The notes below the pieces were generated by a model. That model saw only the letters and a list, made by a program, of their open reading frames with translations. It was not told the DNA's origin and did no database searches. Shown piece after piece: positions 49,601-58,099 of a stretch of DNA of 64,000 bases. This DNA is from Roseicella frigidaeris (GTDB lineage: Bacteria; Pseudomonadota; Alphaproteobacteria; Acetobacterales; Acetobacteraceae): assembly GCF_003258945.1 (NCBI RefSeq), contig NZ_QLIX01000018.1, forward strand, positions 1 to 64,000, in the 5' to 3' direction. The translations under genes and the position numbers were made by a program. Positions within the stretch are counted from its first letter, which is position 1, and every line of letters begins with the position of its first letter.

Positions 49601-51165
49601 ATCGCGGCGCCCGCTTCCCGGTGCGCAACACGCTGCCGGAGCGGGGCGACGCGGTCCTGCTCCTCGCCGGCGCCGGCACCGAGCCGGTGGGGCTGGCCAT
49701 GCCGCGCATCGACGGCCCGACGCTGGCCCTGCTGGCCAACCCGAACGACGCCATGGGCACGCTGCTCGTCGTCGCCGGCCGCAACGGCGCCGAGGCCGCC
49801 ACCGCCGCCCTCGCCCTCGCCGCCGGCCGCAGCACGCTGGCCGGGCCGATCGCCCAGGTCGAGGCGCCCCGCCTGCCGGCGCGCCAGCCCTACGACGCGC
49901 CGCGCTGGATCCCGACCGACCGCCCGGTGCGCTTCGGCGAGCTGGTCTCGGCGAGCGAACTGCAGGCCTCGGGCTATGCCCCCGGCCCGGTCCGCATCCC
50001 CTTCCGCACCGCGCCCGACCTCGTCACCTTCCGCAACCGCCCGCTCGGCATCGACATCGGCTTCCGCAACCCGCCGGCGCCGGTCATCGACCTCGCCGCG
50101 GCGCGGCTCGACGTCTCGATCGGCGACACCTATCTCCGCAGCTTCCGCCTCGCCGACGAGGCGGGCTGGTCGCCCTGGCGCTGGCTGATGGCCCAGGCCA
50201 GCGCCGATGCCGGCCGGGCCGGCGGCCATCTCGGCCTGCCGCCCTACCTCGTCTTCGGCCAAAACGAGCTGCAGCTCCGCTTCGACATGCGCCCGCTCAG
50301 CCGCGGCGAATGCGCCGCGACGCCGGGCGACATCCGCGCCAGCATCGACCCCGAGAGCAGCATCGACCTCTCGCGCGCGCACCGCTTCGCCCGGCTGCCG
50401 AACCTCGCGCATTTCGCCAGCGCCGGCTTCCCCTACACCCGCCTCGCCGATCTCTCCGACACCGGCTTCGTCCTGCCGGACCGGCCGAACCCGGTGGAGA
50501 TCTCGGCCTTCCTCAACCTCGTCGGCCAGCTCGCCGCCCAGGTCGGCCTGCCCGCGACCGGCCTGGCGGTGGCGAGCACGAGCCAGATGCAGCAGGTGGC
50601 GACGCGCGAGCTGATCGCCATCGGCGCCCTCGGCCAGCTCGGCCCGCTGCGCCCGCTGCTGCGGGACGCGCCGGTGCGGCTGGAGGGCGAGCGGCTGACC
50701 GTCAGCGTCCCGGATGCGCTGCAGACGCTCGGCGCCCTCGTCCTCGGCGGCCCCTCGCGCTCCGAGCGGGCCAGCGCCTCGGCCCTGCTCGCCCATGCGC
50801 ATGAGGGGATGGGCACGCTGATGGGCTTCGAATCGCCGCTGCAGGCCGGCAAGTCGCTGCTCGTCGTCACCGGCGCCACGCCGGCGGCGGTCGAGGCGAT
50901 GGTCGCGGCGCTGCGCGACCCGGCCCAGCTGCCGCGCATCCAGGGCGACCTCGCCGTGCTGAACGGCGAGCAGGTCAGCAGCTTCCGCACCGGCCCGACC
51001 TACGACGCCGGCCGGCTGCCCTTCTGGCTCTGGCCGCAGCGCTGGTTCGGCAACAGCCCGTTCTGGCTGCTGGCCCTGCTGGTGGCGAGCGGGCTGCTGC
51101 TCGGCCTGACGGCGCATGCGGCGCTGCGCCGCCGCGCCATCCTGCGCCTGCGGGGGAAGATCTGA
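46669..51165 (+). CDS. bcsAB: Fused cellulose synthase BcsA-BcsB
   Basis: This 1498-residue protein joins the catalytic and periplasmic subunits. The BcsA part (1 to about 720) has transmembrane helices and the processive GT2 residues D185-D186 (LDDGRR), D233-C-D235, T328-E-D330 and Q366-RMRW. A PilZ domain carries R571-ENA-R575 and D598-LSLGG for cyclic di-GMP. From M723 a BcsB part follows with its own signal-like segment (AAALLLCLLLPAAAVAQ), carbohydrate-binding modules and a C-terminal membrane anchor (WLLALLVASGLLLGLTAHAAL). The fusion matches AcsAB of Komagataeibacter. The GTG at 46669 follows AGGTGG and overlaps bcsQ. Confidence 0.94.
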   Translation: MSRARGWRALRRRPGRGALRLRPLDLLAALAGLLLAAVIVSVPLSAWQQSCFALAGIATLLLLRRVPGRRVTMFLAVISCIVSVRYLVWRLTETLEFETPLQLLLGSGLLLAETYAVLTLALGYLQTVHPLERKPVPLPADPDSWPEIDVYIPTYNEAIEVVRPTVLAAMAMDWPRHKLKVYILDDGRRPEFRAFAAAAGAGYVVRPDNKGAKAGNINHALKLTRGEYVVIFDCDHIPTRAFLQMTLGWMVRDPKICMLQTPHHFYSPDPFERNLANGRKVPNEGLLFYGRVQQGNDLWNASFFCGSCAVIRRIALEQVGGVPTETVTEDAHCALRMQRLGWRTAYLRLPLAAGLATERLMLHIGQRMRWARGMIQILRIENPLLASGLTLWQRLCYFMAASSFLFSLPRLIFLTSPLAYLLLGVNIIAASPLAIIAYAGPHMVHSIATNSRITGNTRHSFWSEIYETSLAVHLLPVTIMTLLSPRKGKFNVTAKGGTIANGYLDFRAVVPNLIMAALLGLGLGVGIHGILTSGADTLRFQAYLLNSIWAALCLVPLLASIAVGRERPQLRENARVPAILPARLHLEDGREVAAVTSDLSLGGGALTAPRPTGLRDGDQLRISFVLPTEQVTVPAKVVKWEGEAVHLIFTPASLADDAAIVRTVFGRADAWLEWDAFPLDRPLRALRAVVASTFNVFSGGLRFDLRRHAPSGKPAQTEPKDRMSDILPPRSERLPPAAGKAAALLLCLLLPAAAVAQPQPQPLAQSLVQPLAQPLAPAAEPPAAAPDPSRRVTLRLGQLGLRGPMQLRGLSDLQGLLFGLRAEEVVSEARLVVIGGASPALLPGQSEVSITLNEQVVGSIRPNPAQASFGPLEFPINPVFFTDSNRLNFRFAGRYTTECNDPLSGLLWANISDLSTLQLTIERLPPVRDLARLPQPLFDARIVHEPLTLPVVLPAEPGSPLLRAAAVTASWFAQLADYRGARFPVRNTLPERGDAVLLLAGAGTEPVGLAMPRIDGPTLALLANPNDAMGTLLVVAGRNGAEAATAALALAAGRSTLAGPIAQVEAPRLPARQPYDAPRWIPTDRPVRFGELVSASELQASGYAPGPVRIPFRTAPDLVTFRNRPLGIDIGFRNPPAPVIDLAAARLDVSIGDTYLRSFRLADEAGWSPWRWLMAQASADAGRAGGHLGLPPYLVFGQNELQLRFDMRPLSRGECAATPGDIRASIDPESSIDLSRAHRFARLPNLAHFASAGFPYTRLADLSDTGFVLPDRPNPVEISAFLNLVGQLAAQVGLPATGLAVASTSQMQQVATRELIAIGALGQLGPLRPLLRDAPVRLEGERLTVSVPDALQTLGALVLGGPSRSERASASALLAHAHEGMGTLMGFESPLQAGKSLLVVTGATPAAVEAMVAALRDPAQLPRIQGDLAVLNGEQVSSFRTGPTYDAGRLPFWLWPQRWFGNSPFWLLALLVASGLLLGLTAHAALRRRAILRLRGKI
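48826..48837 (+). promoter_or_regulatory. Possible internal translation start for the BcsB half
   Basis: AAGGA (48826-48830) lies 4 bases before an in-frame ATG (48835) that begins MSDILPPRSERLPP, followed by a signal-peptide-like stretch. If used, it would yield a free 776-residue BcsB beside the fused form. Confidence 0.4.
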
Positions 51166-54100
51166 TGCCCGCCTCGACCCGCAGCCATCTCGCCGCCGCC
51201 CTCGCCGCCGCGCTCGGCCTCGGCCCCGCCGCCGGTCTCGCCCAGGAGGGCGGCCAGGGGAGCGGCGCCATCGCCGCCCTGCTGCGCCAGGCGGCCTTCT
51301 GGCAGGAGCAGAGCCGCTTCGACATGGCGCTCGGCGGCTACGAGCGCGTGCTGGCGGTCGAGCCCGACAACGCCGCGGCGCTGGCCGGCGCCGCCCGGGC
51401 GGCGGCGGGCCTGGGCAACGCGCAGCGCGCCGGCGGCTATCTCGCCCGGCTGCGGCAGCGCGACCCGGCGGATGCGCGCATCGCCGAGATCGAGGCGGCG
51501 CTGCGGGCCAGCCGCATCGACCCCGGGGCGCTGGCCGAGGCCAGGCGGCTCGGCCGCGAGGGCCGCGCCGCCGAGGCCATCGCCCGCTACCGGACGCTCT
51601 TCGGCGCCGAGGGGCCGCCGCCCGAGAGCGCGATCGAATACTACCAGACCCTGGCCGGCACGCCGGCCGGCTACGAGGAGGCGCGCACCCGGCTGACCGC
51701 CCTCGCCGCCCGCTCGCCCAATGATGCCCGGCTGCAGCTCGCCCTGGCCGAGGTGCTGACCTACCGCGCCGGCAACCGCGCCGAGGGGATCGAGCGGCTG
51801 CGCGGCCTCGCCGACCGGCCGGAGCTGGCCGAGGCGGCGACCCGCGCCTGGCGGCAGGCGGTGCTCTGGCAGGGCACCGATCCCGTCGCCCGGCCGGCGG
51901 TCGAGGCCTTCCTCGCCCGCTTCCCCGAGGATGAGGCGATGCGCCGCCGCCTCGCCGAGCTGCGCGAGGCCCGCCCGGCCATCACCCAGGGCGACCAGGC
52001 GCGCATCCGCGGCTTCGAGGAGCTGAACGGCAACCGGCTGCGCGAGGCCGAGCGCGGCTTTGCCGACGCCCTGGCGGTGAAGCCCGAGGATGCCGATGCG
52101 CTGGCCGGCCTTGGCGTGGTGCGGCTGCGCGAGGGCCGCGCCGCCGAGGCGAAGACGCTGATCGAGCGCGCCCTGGCCATCGCGCCGGAGCAGCGGCCGC
52201 ATTGGGGCGCGGCGCTCGATGGCGCGGGCTATGCGGTCGGGCTGCAGGAAGGCCGGGCCGCGCTCGCCCGCAACGATCTCGACGCGGCGGAGACGCTGTT
52301 GCGCGAGGCGGTCGCCCGCGAGGTGCCGGACCGCGCCGATGCCGAGGCGCTGCTCGGCGAGGTGCTGCTGCGCCGCGGCGACGCCACCGCCGCCGAGACC
52401 CGGTTCCGCGCCGCCCTCACCCGGAGGCCGGATTTCGGCGCCGCCATGGCCGGGCTGCAACGCGCGCTGCGCGCCCAGGGCCGGGTCGCCGAGGCCGACC
52501 GGCTGCGGCCGCCGGGCGGCCCCGCCAGCCCCGGCGCGGCGCGGGCCGCCTCGCTGCGCGCCAGCGCCGAGCGCACCACCGACCTCGCCGCCCGGGCGGC
52601 GCTGCTGCGCCAGGCCCTGGAGGCCGAGCCGGGCAACCCTTGGGTGCGGCTCGACCTGGCGCGGGTGCTGACGCGCCAGGGCGAGGCGGCCGCGGCGCGG
52701 TCGCTGGTGGAGGAGCGCCTCGGTGGCCGCGCGGATGCCGATTCGCTGCATGCCGCGGCGCTGCTCGCCGAGGAGCAGGGGCGCAACGGCGATGTCGTGG
52801 CCCTGCTCGGGCGGGTGCCGGCGGGGCAGCGCCCGGCGGCGATGAACGCCCTGCTCGCCCGCGCCCGCACCGTCGACGAGGTGCAGCAGGTCGCCGGAGC
52901 CGCCGGCGCGCTGCGCAGCCCGGAGATCCGCCAGCGCCTGCTGGCGATGGCCAGCCGGCGCGACCCGAGCGGCGCCACCGCCGCCGCGGTGATCCGCGCC
53001 TTCGGCGCGACGGGGAATGCCGGCGGCGCGGCGGAGGCCGCCCGGCTGGCGCTCGCGGTGAATGCCGATGCCTCGCCGACGGCGCGGCTGGCGATCGCCG
53101 GCGCCCTGCTCGCCGCCGGCAACAGCGCCGAGGCCGAGACCCAGGCGCGGCTGCTCGGCGCCGATCCGCGGCTGACCGCGGAGCAGCGGCGCGAGCTGGC
53201 CACGCTGCGGGCGGGCAGCGCCATCCGCACCGCCGACCGGCTGAACGAGGAGGGCCAGCAGGCGCAGGCCTATGACCAGCTCGCCCCGTTGCTTGCCGCC
53301 GATCCGGAGAATCCCAGCATCCGCCTCGCCCTGGCGCGGCTGCACAACGGCGCGCGGCAGCCGGAGGAGGCGCGGCGCATCGCCGAGGCGGTGCTGGCGC
53401 GCGACCCGCGCAACCTCGAGGCGCGGATGACGGCGGCCGATGCCGCGATCCTCGCCGGCGACCGGGCGCGGGCGGAATCGCTGCTGGAGGAGGCGCTCGC
53501 CCTGCATCCGATGGATGCGCGGGTGAAGCTGATGGAAGCGCGCATCGCCCGCGCCTCGGGCAACGACCGGCGGGCGATGCGGGCGCTGCGCGAGGCGCAG
53601 GAGCTGCGCCGCATCCAGCTCGGCCAGATGCGCCCCGAGGGCGCCGGGGAGACGGCCGGCCTCGCCGCGCCCAACCCCTTCCTGCGCCAGGTCTCCTTCG
53701 GCAGCAGCGCCACCGCGCCTTCGAGCGCCGGGCTCGGCGCGCCGCCGCTGCGCGACCAGGTCTCGCTCGACATCGCGCGCGAGCTCGCCTCGGTGCAGGA
53801 GGAGGGGGCGAGCCGGCTGCAGGGCGGCGTCGCGCTGCGCAGCCGCTCCGGCACGGCCGGCCTCGACCGGCTGCAGGAATTCTCGGCGCCGCTCGAGGCC
53901 TCGATCCGCTCCGAGACGCTGAACGGGCGCATCGTGGCGCGCGCGACGCCGGTGACGGTCAGCACCGGCAGCCTCAGCGCCGATGCCGACAGCCTGCGGC
54001 GCTTCGGCAGCAACGCGCTCAACCCGGGCGCCGCGGCGCGGCCGCGCGAGGATGCCAGCGGCGTCGGCCTCGGCCTCGCCTACCAACGGCCGAATTTCAC

Positions 54101-54893
54101 CCTCGATGCCGGCACCACGCCGCTCGGCTTCCTCAAGGAGAACATGTTGGGCGGCGTGGAATTCGCGCCGCTGCTGAACGACAGCCTGCGGCTGCGGGTG
54201 ACCGGCGAGCGGCGCGCGGTGACCGACAGCCTGCTCTCCTGGGGCGGCCAGCGGGATCCGCTGAGCGGCCGCAGCTGGGGCGGCGTGACGCGCACCGGCG
54301 GGCGGGCGCAGCTCGAATACACGACCGGTCCCGTCACCCTCTACGGCGGCGGCGGCTGGGCGAGCTTCGATGGCAGCGGCGTCGCCGACAACAGCCGCGT
54401 CGAGGCCGGCGCCGGCTTCTCCTATGCCGTGCTGCGCAAGCCGGGCGAGGAGCTGACCAGCGGGCTCGACCTGGTGTATTTCGGCTACGACAAGAACCTG
54501 CGCTACTTCACGCTCGGCCAGGGCGGGTATTTCAGCCCGCAATCCTTCACCGCCGTGAACATCCCGGTCGACTACCGCGCGCGCTGGGGCGAGCTCGACT
54601 ACCGGGTCGGCGGCTCCCTCGGCTACACCAACTGGCACGAGAGCAACGCGCCGCTCTTTCCGAACGACCGGGGCCTGCAGCGCTCGCTCGAGGCGCAGGC
54701 GGCGGGCGACCCGACGCTCAGCACGCATTACAACGGGCAGACGCGCAACGGCGTCATCGGCGGCGTGCGGCTGGACGGCAGCTATCCGCTGACCGATTCG
54801 CTGCAGATCGGCGGCACGCTGCGCTACGACCGGGCGGCGAACTGGAACGAGACGCGGGCCATGGTCTATCTGCGGCAGCGGCTGGGGCCCTAA
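51165..54893 (+). CDS. bcsC: Cellulose synthase outer-membrane subunit BcsC
   Basis: This 1242-residue protein has a Sec signal (LAAALAAALGLGPAAGLAQ), many TPR-like repeats over about residues 30-840 (for example FDMALGGYERVLAVEPDNAAALAGAARA) and a C-terminal BcsC beta-barrel (about 860-1242; LRYDRAANWNETRAMVYLRQRLG at the end). It forms the periplasmic scaffold and outer-membrane pore for cellulose. The ATG shares a base with the bcsAB stop (TGATG at 51163-51167), so translation is coupled. No bcsZ or bcsD follows; the next gene is the unrelated IclR regulator. Confidence 0.93.
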   Translation: MPASTRSHLAAALAAALGLGPAAGLAQEGGQGSGAIAALLRQAAFWQEQSRFDMALGGYERVLAVEPDNAAALAGAARAAAGLGNAQRAGGYLARLRQRDPADARIAEIEAALRASRIDPGALAEARRLGREGRAAEAIARYRTLFGAEGPPPESAIEYYQTLAGTPAGYEEARTRLTALAARSPNDARLQLALAEVLTYRAGNRAEGIERLRGLADRPELAEAATRAWRQAVLWQGTDPVARPAVEAFLARFPEDEAMRRRLAELREARPAITQGDQARIRGFEELNGNRLREAERGFADALAVKPEDADALAGLGVVRLREGRAAEAKTLIERALAIAPEQRPHWGAALDGAGYAVGLQEGRAALARNDLDAAETLLREAVAREVPDRADAEALLGEVLLRRGDATAAETRFRAALTRRPDFGAAMAGLQRALRAQGRVAEADRLRPPGGPASPGAARAASLRASAERTTDLAARAALLRQALEAEPGNPWVRLDLARVLTRQGEAAAARSLVEERLGGRADADSLHAAALLAEEQGRNGDVVALLGRVPAGQRPAAMNALLARARTVDEVQQVAGAAGALRSPEIRQRLLAMASRRDPSGATAAAVIRAFGATGNAGGAAEAARLALAVNADASPTARLAIAGALLAAGNSAEAETQARLLGADPRLTAEQRRELATLRAGSAIRTADRLNEEGQQAQAYDQLAPLLAADPENPSIRLALARLHNGARQPEEARRIAEAVLARDPRNLEARMTAADAAILAGDRARAESLLEEALALHPMDARVKLMEARIARASGNDRRAMRALREAQELRRIQLGQMRPEGAGETAGLAAPNPFLRQVSFGSSATAPSSAGLGAPPLRDQVSLDIARELASVQEEGASRLQGGVALRSRSGTAGLDRLQEFSAPLEASIRSETLNGRIVARATPVTVSTGSLSADADSLRRFGSNALNPGAAARPREDASGVGLGLAYQRPNFTLDAGTTPLGFLKENMLGGVEFAPLLNDSLRLRVTGERRAVTDSLLSWGGQRDPLSGRSWGGVTRTGGRAQLEYTTGPVTLYGGGGWASFDGSGVADNSRVEAGAGFSYAVLRKPGEELTSGLDLVYFGYDKNLRYFTLGQGGYFSPQSFTAVNIPVDYRARWGELDYRVGGSLGYTNWHESNAPLFPNDRGLQRSLEAQAAGDPTLSTHYNGQTRNGVIGGVRLDGSYPLTDSLQIGGTLRYDRAANWNETRAMVYLRQRLGP

Positions 54894-54899
54894 GGTATT

Positions 54900-55089
54900 C
54901 CCCACGACGTCGCTGCGCGTCGTCGCGGGGGCCCCGAGAGACATCCCCACGACGTCGCTGTGCGCCGTCGCGGGAACCCCGAGAGACATCCCCATGACGT
55001 CGCTGCGCGCCGTCGCGGGGGCCCCGTGATTCGCCTCGGGCCCAGGATGCGTCACAGCCTGCCGCGGCCAAGCCGCGGCAGGGCAACGG
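54900..55089 (+). repeat. Three tandem 45-bp hairpin units plus copy B of the 102-bp repeat
   Basis: Units starting at 54900, 54945 and 54990 (period 45) each read CCCCACGACGTCGCTGCGCG or a near variant, then CGTCGCGGG. The last unit runs into a copy (54987-55089) of the element at 2025-2126, including the perfect 11-bp stem at 55058-55068/55072-55082. The block begins 6 bases after the bcsC stop codon and may end the bcs transcript. The rest of the gap to 55132 holds nothing recognisable. Confidence 0.8.
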
Positions 55090-55132
55090 CAGGCGACAGG
55101 TTGGGGCGGATCGCCATCGGGGCGATGCGGCG

Positions 55133-55954
55133 CTACCCGTGCAATTCGGCGGCGAGCTGGCGCGCCGCCTCGACCAGCAGCGCCGCCACCGGCCCCGCCG
55201 GATCGACATTGAGGCGGCCGACGCGGCCGAAGACGGTCAGCGCCAGGCGCAGCCGCCTGCCATCCGCCTCGAAGACCGGCGCCGAGACGGCGGACAGGCC
55301 GCCCTCCCCCTCATTGGCGGTGGTGGCGAAGCCCCGCGCTCGCACCGTCTCCGCCAGCCGGTCCAGCGCGGCCAGGCTGGTCGGCGCGCCGGGCCGCGCC
55401 ATGGCGCGGTTCTGCGCCACCTCCTGCGCGGCCAGGGGCCGCGTCTGCGTGGCATCGCCGAAGGCGCAGAAGACCAGCCCCGAGGCGGAATAGGTCATCG
55501 GGCAGACATGCCCGGGCGGGACATTCGCGGCCAGCTCGTGCCGCGCCTCGACGAGCCGCACATGCGTCGGCCCATGCGTGCCCCAGACCGCCGCCGCCGC
55601 CGTCTCCCCGGTGCGCGCGGCCAGCCCCTCCAGCACCCGCTCCGCCCGCTTCAGCGCATCGGACCGCCCGAGCGCGGCGAGGCCGGCACGCAGCATCAGC
55701 GGGCCGAGCTCATAGCGCGCGGTGGTCGCGTCCTGCTCGACCAGCCCGGCCCGGCTCAGGCTCACCAGGTAGCGATGCGCCTTGGCCGAGGGCATGGCGG
55801 CGGCGCGCGAGAGGTCGGCGAGGCGCATCGGGCCGCCGGCCTCGGTCAGCAGGCGCAGCAGCAGGCCGGCGACCTCGACGGAATTGACGCCGCCGCGCGC
55901 ATCTGCCCCGGCCTCGGCCCGATGGTTGCGACTCACGACTGCTTGAGAATCCAT
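55133..55954 (-). CDS. IclR-family transcriptional regulator
   Basis: This 273-residue regulator has an N-terminal winged helix (VAGLLLRLLTEAGGPMRLADLSRAAAMPSAKAHRYLVSLSRAGLVE in segments) and an IclR effector domain (YELGPLMLRAGLAAL, GHVCPMTYSASGLVF, RARGFATTANEGEGGLSAVSAPVF). It is divergent from the homogentisate operon and probably controls it, responding to an aromatic intermediate. The ATG at 55954 has GGGAG about 7 bases upstream; a GTG 18 bases earlier lacks a site. Confidence 0.9.
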   Translation of the reverse strand: MDSQAVVSRNHRAEAGADARGGVNSVEVAGLLLRLLTEAGGPMRLADLSRAAAMPSAKAHRYLVSLSRAGLVEQDATTARYELGPLMLRAGLAALGRSDALKRAERVLEGLAARTGETAAAAVWGTHGPTHVRLVEARHELAANVPPGHVCPMTYSASGLVFCAFGDATQTRPLAAQEVAQNRAMARPGAPTSLAALDRLAETVRARGFATTANEGEGGLSAVSAPVFEADGRRLRLALTVFGRVGRLNVDPAGPVAALLVEAARQLAAELHG

Positions 55955-55978
55955 CGCTTGACTCCCGCCCACCAGATT

Positions 55979-56035
55979 TTGCTACATCATACATAGCGAA
56001 TTACATAATGCGTAGCAAGCAGCTGTAGCAAGCAG
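55979..56035. promoter_or_regulatory. Candidate IclR operator region
   Basis: An inverted pair TTGCTAC/GTAGCAA (55979-55985, 56012-56018) is followed by a direct repeat of GTAGCAAGCAG (56012-56022 and 56025-56035). A CATAAT -10-like box (56004-56009) lies between. The AT-rich region is centred between the divergent IclR and monooxygenase genes. IclR binding is inferred. Confidence 0.5.
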
Positions 56036-56123
56036 CGACGGGCGACACGCTGGAGCATGGCGCATCCGGCGCCGGGACCGAGGCGAAGGGCGGCCGAACG
56101 AGCCGCCGGGGGGAAGGACAGGC

Positions 56124-57842
56124 ATGGACGGCAGCGCAGCCAGGCAGACGGACTACCAGGCCCTCGTCCTGGATTACGTCCGCTCGCCGGACCAGGATGC
56201 GGCGCGTCCCGTCCGGCATCCGGTCATCGTCGTCGGCGCCGGCCCGGTCGGGCTCACCGCGGCGATCGACCTCGCGCAGCAGGGGGTCCCGGTGGTCCTG
56301 CTCGACGAGGACGACCGCCTCTCCACCGGCTCCCGCGCCATCTGCTTCGCCAAGCGCACGCTCGAGATCTGGGACCGGCTCGGCTGCGGCGAGCGCATGG
56401 TCGAGACCGGCGTGACCTGGAACCTCGGCAAGGTCTTCTTCCGCGACGAGCCGGTCTACAGTTTCAACCTGCTGCCCGAGGCCGGGCATCGCCGCCCCGC
56501 CTTCGTCAACCTGCAGCAATACTATGCCGAGGGCTTCCTGCTGGAGCGCGCCCGGGCCCTCCCCCATATCGATCTCCGCTGGAAGAACCGGGTCACCGGC
56601 CTGGAGGCGGGGCCGGAGGGCGTCGCGCTCACCATCGAGACGCCCGAGGGCGAGTACCGCCTCGCCTGCGACTGGCTCGTCGCCGCCGATGGCGCCCGCA
56701 GCCCGATCCGCAAGGCGATGGGGCTGGAGAGCCGCGGCCAGAGCTTCCGCGACCGCTTCCTCATCGCCGATATCCGCCTGGAGGCCGAGGCCGCCGCCGC
56801 CTTTCCGACCGAGCGCTGGTTCTGGTTCGACCCGCCCTTCCACCCGAACCAGTCGGTGCTGCTGCACAAGCAGCCGGACGGCGTCTGGCGCATCGACTTC
56901 CAGCTCGGCTGGGAGGCCGACCCGGTGGCCGAGCGGCAGCCCGAGCGGGTGATCCCGCGCATCCAGGCGCTGCTCGGCCGCGAGGCGCGCTTCACCCTCG
57001 AATGGGTCAGCATCTACACCTTCGCCTGCCTGCGCATGGAGCGCTTCCGGCATGGCCGCGTGCTCTTCGCCGGCGACGCCGCGCATGGCGTCTCGCCCTT
57101 CGGCGCCCGCGGCGCCAATAGCGGCGTCCAGGATGCCGAGAACCTGGCCTGGAAGCTGCGCCTGGTCCTCGCCGGCCAGGCGCCCGAGACGCTGCTCGAC
57201 AGCTACGATGCCGAGCGCGTCCTCGCCGCCGACGAGAACATCCTGAACTCCACCCGCAGCACCGACTTCATCACCCCGAAGAACGAGGCGAGCCGCGCCT
57301 TCCGCGACGCGACGCTGGCCCTGGCGCGGGATTGCGGCTTCGCCCGCAGCCTGGTGAACAGCGGCCGCCTCTCGCTGCCGAGCACCTATCGCGACTCGCC
57401 GCTGAACACGCCGGACACGGACACTTTCGCGGGGCCCATGGTCCCTGGCGCGCCGGCCGCCGATGCGCCGGTGCGCCGCGGCGGGGAGGCCGGCTGGTTC
57501 CTCGCCCAGCTCGGCGGCGGCTTCACCGGGACTTATTTCAGCGATGGCGGCGCGCTGCCGCCGGCGCTGCTGGATGCGCTGCGGAGCCTCGCCCTCGGCC
57601 CGGTGCCGGTGCAGCCCCTCGTGGTCGCGCCGCCCGGCCTGCCGCCCGCGGCGATGCCCGGCCTGACCATCCTCGAGGATAGCGAGGGATTGCTCGCCCG
57701 GCGCTACGATGCGCGGCCGGGGAGTTTCTACCTGCTGCGGCCGGACCAGCATGTCGCCGGCCGCTGGCGACATGTCGCGCCGGCGCTGGTGCAGGCGGCC
57801 CTCGCCCGCGCCATCGGCCAGGACGGAGGGACAGCGTGCTGA
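56124..57842 (+). CDS. FAD-dependent aromatic monooxygenase
   Basis: This 572-residue flavoprotein hydroxylase of the PheA/TfdB/MhpA type has the ADP-binding VIVVGAGPVGLTAAIDLA, the DG motif in WLVAADGARSPIRKAMG and the GD motif in RVLFAGDAAHGVSPFGARGANSG, with a thioredoxin-like C-terminal third. It probably hydroxylates a phenolic acid using NAD(P)H and O2. Because hmgA and fahA follow, a likely product is homogentisate from a hydroxyphenylacetate; this substrate is inference. It is first in the operon, and its stop overlaps the GTG start of the DUF2783 gene. Confidence 0.88.
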   Translation: MDGSAARQTDYQALVLDYVRSPDQDAARPVRHPVIVVGAGPVGLTAAIDLAQQGVPVVLLDEDDRLSTGSRAICFAKRTLEIWDRLGCGERMVETGVTWNLGKVFFRDEPVYSFNLLPEAGHRRPAFVNLQQYYAEGFLLERARALPHIDLRWKNRVTGLEAGPEGVALTIETPEGEYRLACDWLVAADGARSPIRKAMGLESRGQSFRDRFLIADIRLEAEAAAAFPTERWFWFDPPFHPNQSVLLHKQPDGVWRIDFQLGWEADPVAERQPERVIPRIQALLGREARFTLEWVSIYTFACLRMERFRHGRVLFAGDAAHGVSPFGARGANSGVQDAENLAWKLRLVLAGQAPETLLDSYDAERVLAADENILNSTRSTDFITPKNEASRAFRDATLALARDCGFARSLVNSGRLSLPSTYRDSPLNTPDTDTFAGPMVPGAPAADAPVRRGGEAGWFLAQLGGGFTGTYFSDGGALPPALLDALRSLALGPVPVQPLVVAPPGLPPAAMPGLTILEDSEGLLARRYDARPGSFYLLRPDQHVAGRWRHVAPALVQAALARAIGQDGGTAC

Positions 57843-58063
57843 ACACCGATCTCAACCTCGCCGCGCCCGACGACGTCTACGAGGCGCTGGTCGCGCTGCA
57901 CCGCGACCTGACGCCCGAGCAGAGCCGGCTGGTCAACGCCAAGCTGATCCTGCTGCTGGCCAACCATGTCGGCGATGCCGAGGTGCTGCGCCAGGCCATG
58001 GCGAAGGCCCGCGCCGGCATCGCCCCGGCCGGGCGCGACGGCACCCGGCCGGTCACCGCCTGA
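57836..58063 (+). CDS. DUF2783 domain-containing protein
   Basis: This 75-residue protein matches DUF2783: LNTDLNLAAPDDVYEALVALHRDLTPEQSRLVNAKLILLLANHVGD (in parts) followed by VLRQAMAKAR. The family is all-helical, of unknown function, and as I recall is repeatedly encoded beside FAD aromatic monooxygenases. It starts at GTG 57836, overlapping the end of the monooxygenase gene by 7 bases, so it is translationally coupled and may be a small partner of that enzyme. Confidence 0.82.
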   Translation: MLNTDLNLAAPDDVYEALVALHRDLTPEQSRLVNAKLILLLANHVGDAEVLRQAMAKARAGIAPAGRDGTRPVTA

Positions 58064-58099
58064 GCCGCCCCGGCCCGAAGAACACAAAGGACAGGACCC

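Noticed and set aside
46015-51117. 1700-codon open frame on the minus strand opposite bcsQ and bcsAB
   Set aside because: It is antisense to clearly conserved bcs genes, rich in Arg/Gly/Gln/His without any domain, and explained by GC-biased third positions that remove stop codons on the opposite strand.
54900-55034. CRISPR-like array
   Set aside because: The three 45-bp units are directly contiguous with no spacers and no cas genes are near; they are a tandem hairpin duplication.
51000-55055. 1351-codon open frame on the minus strand opposite bcsC
   Set aside because: Same reason: low-complexity Arg/Ala/Gly sequence mirroring the TPR-coding strand, with no recognisable domain.
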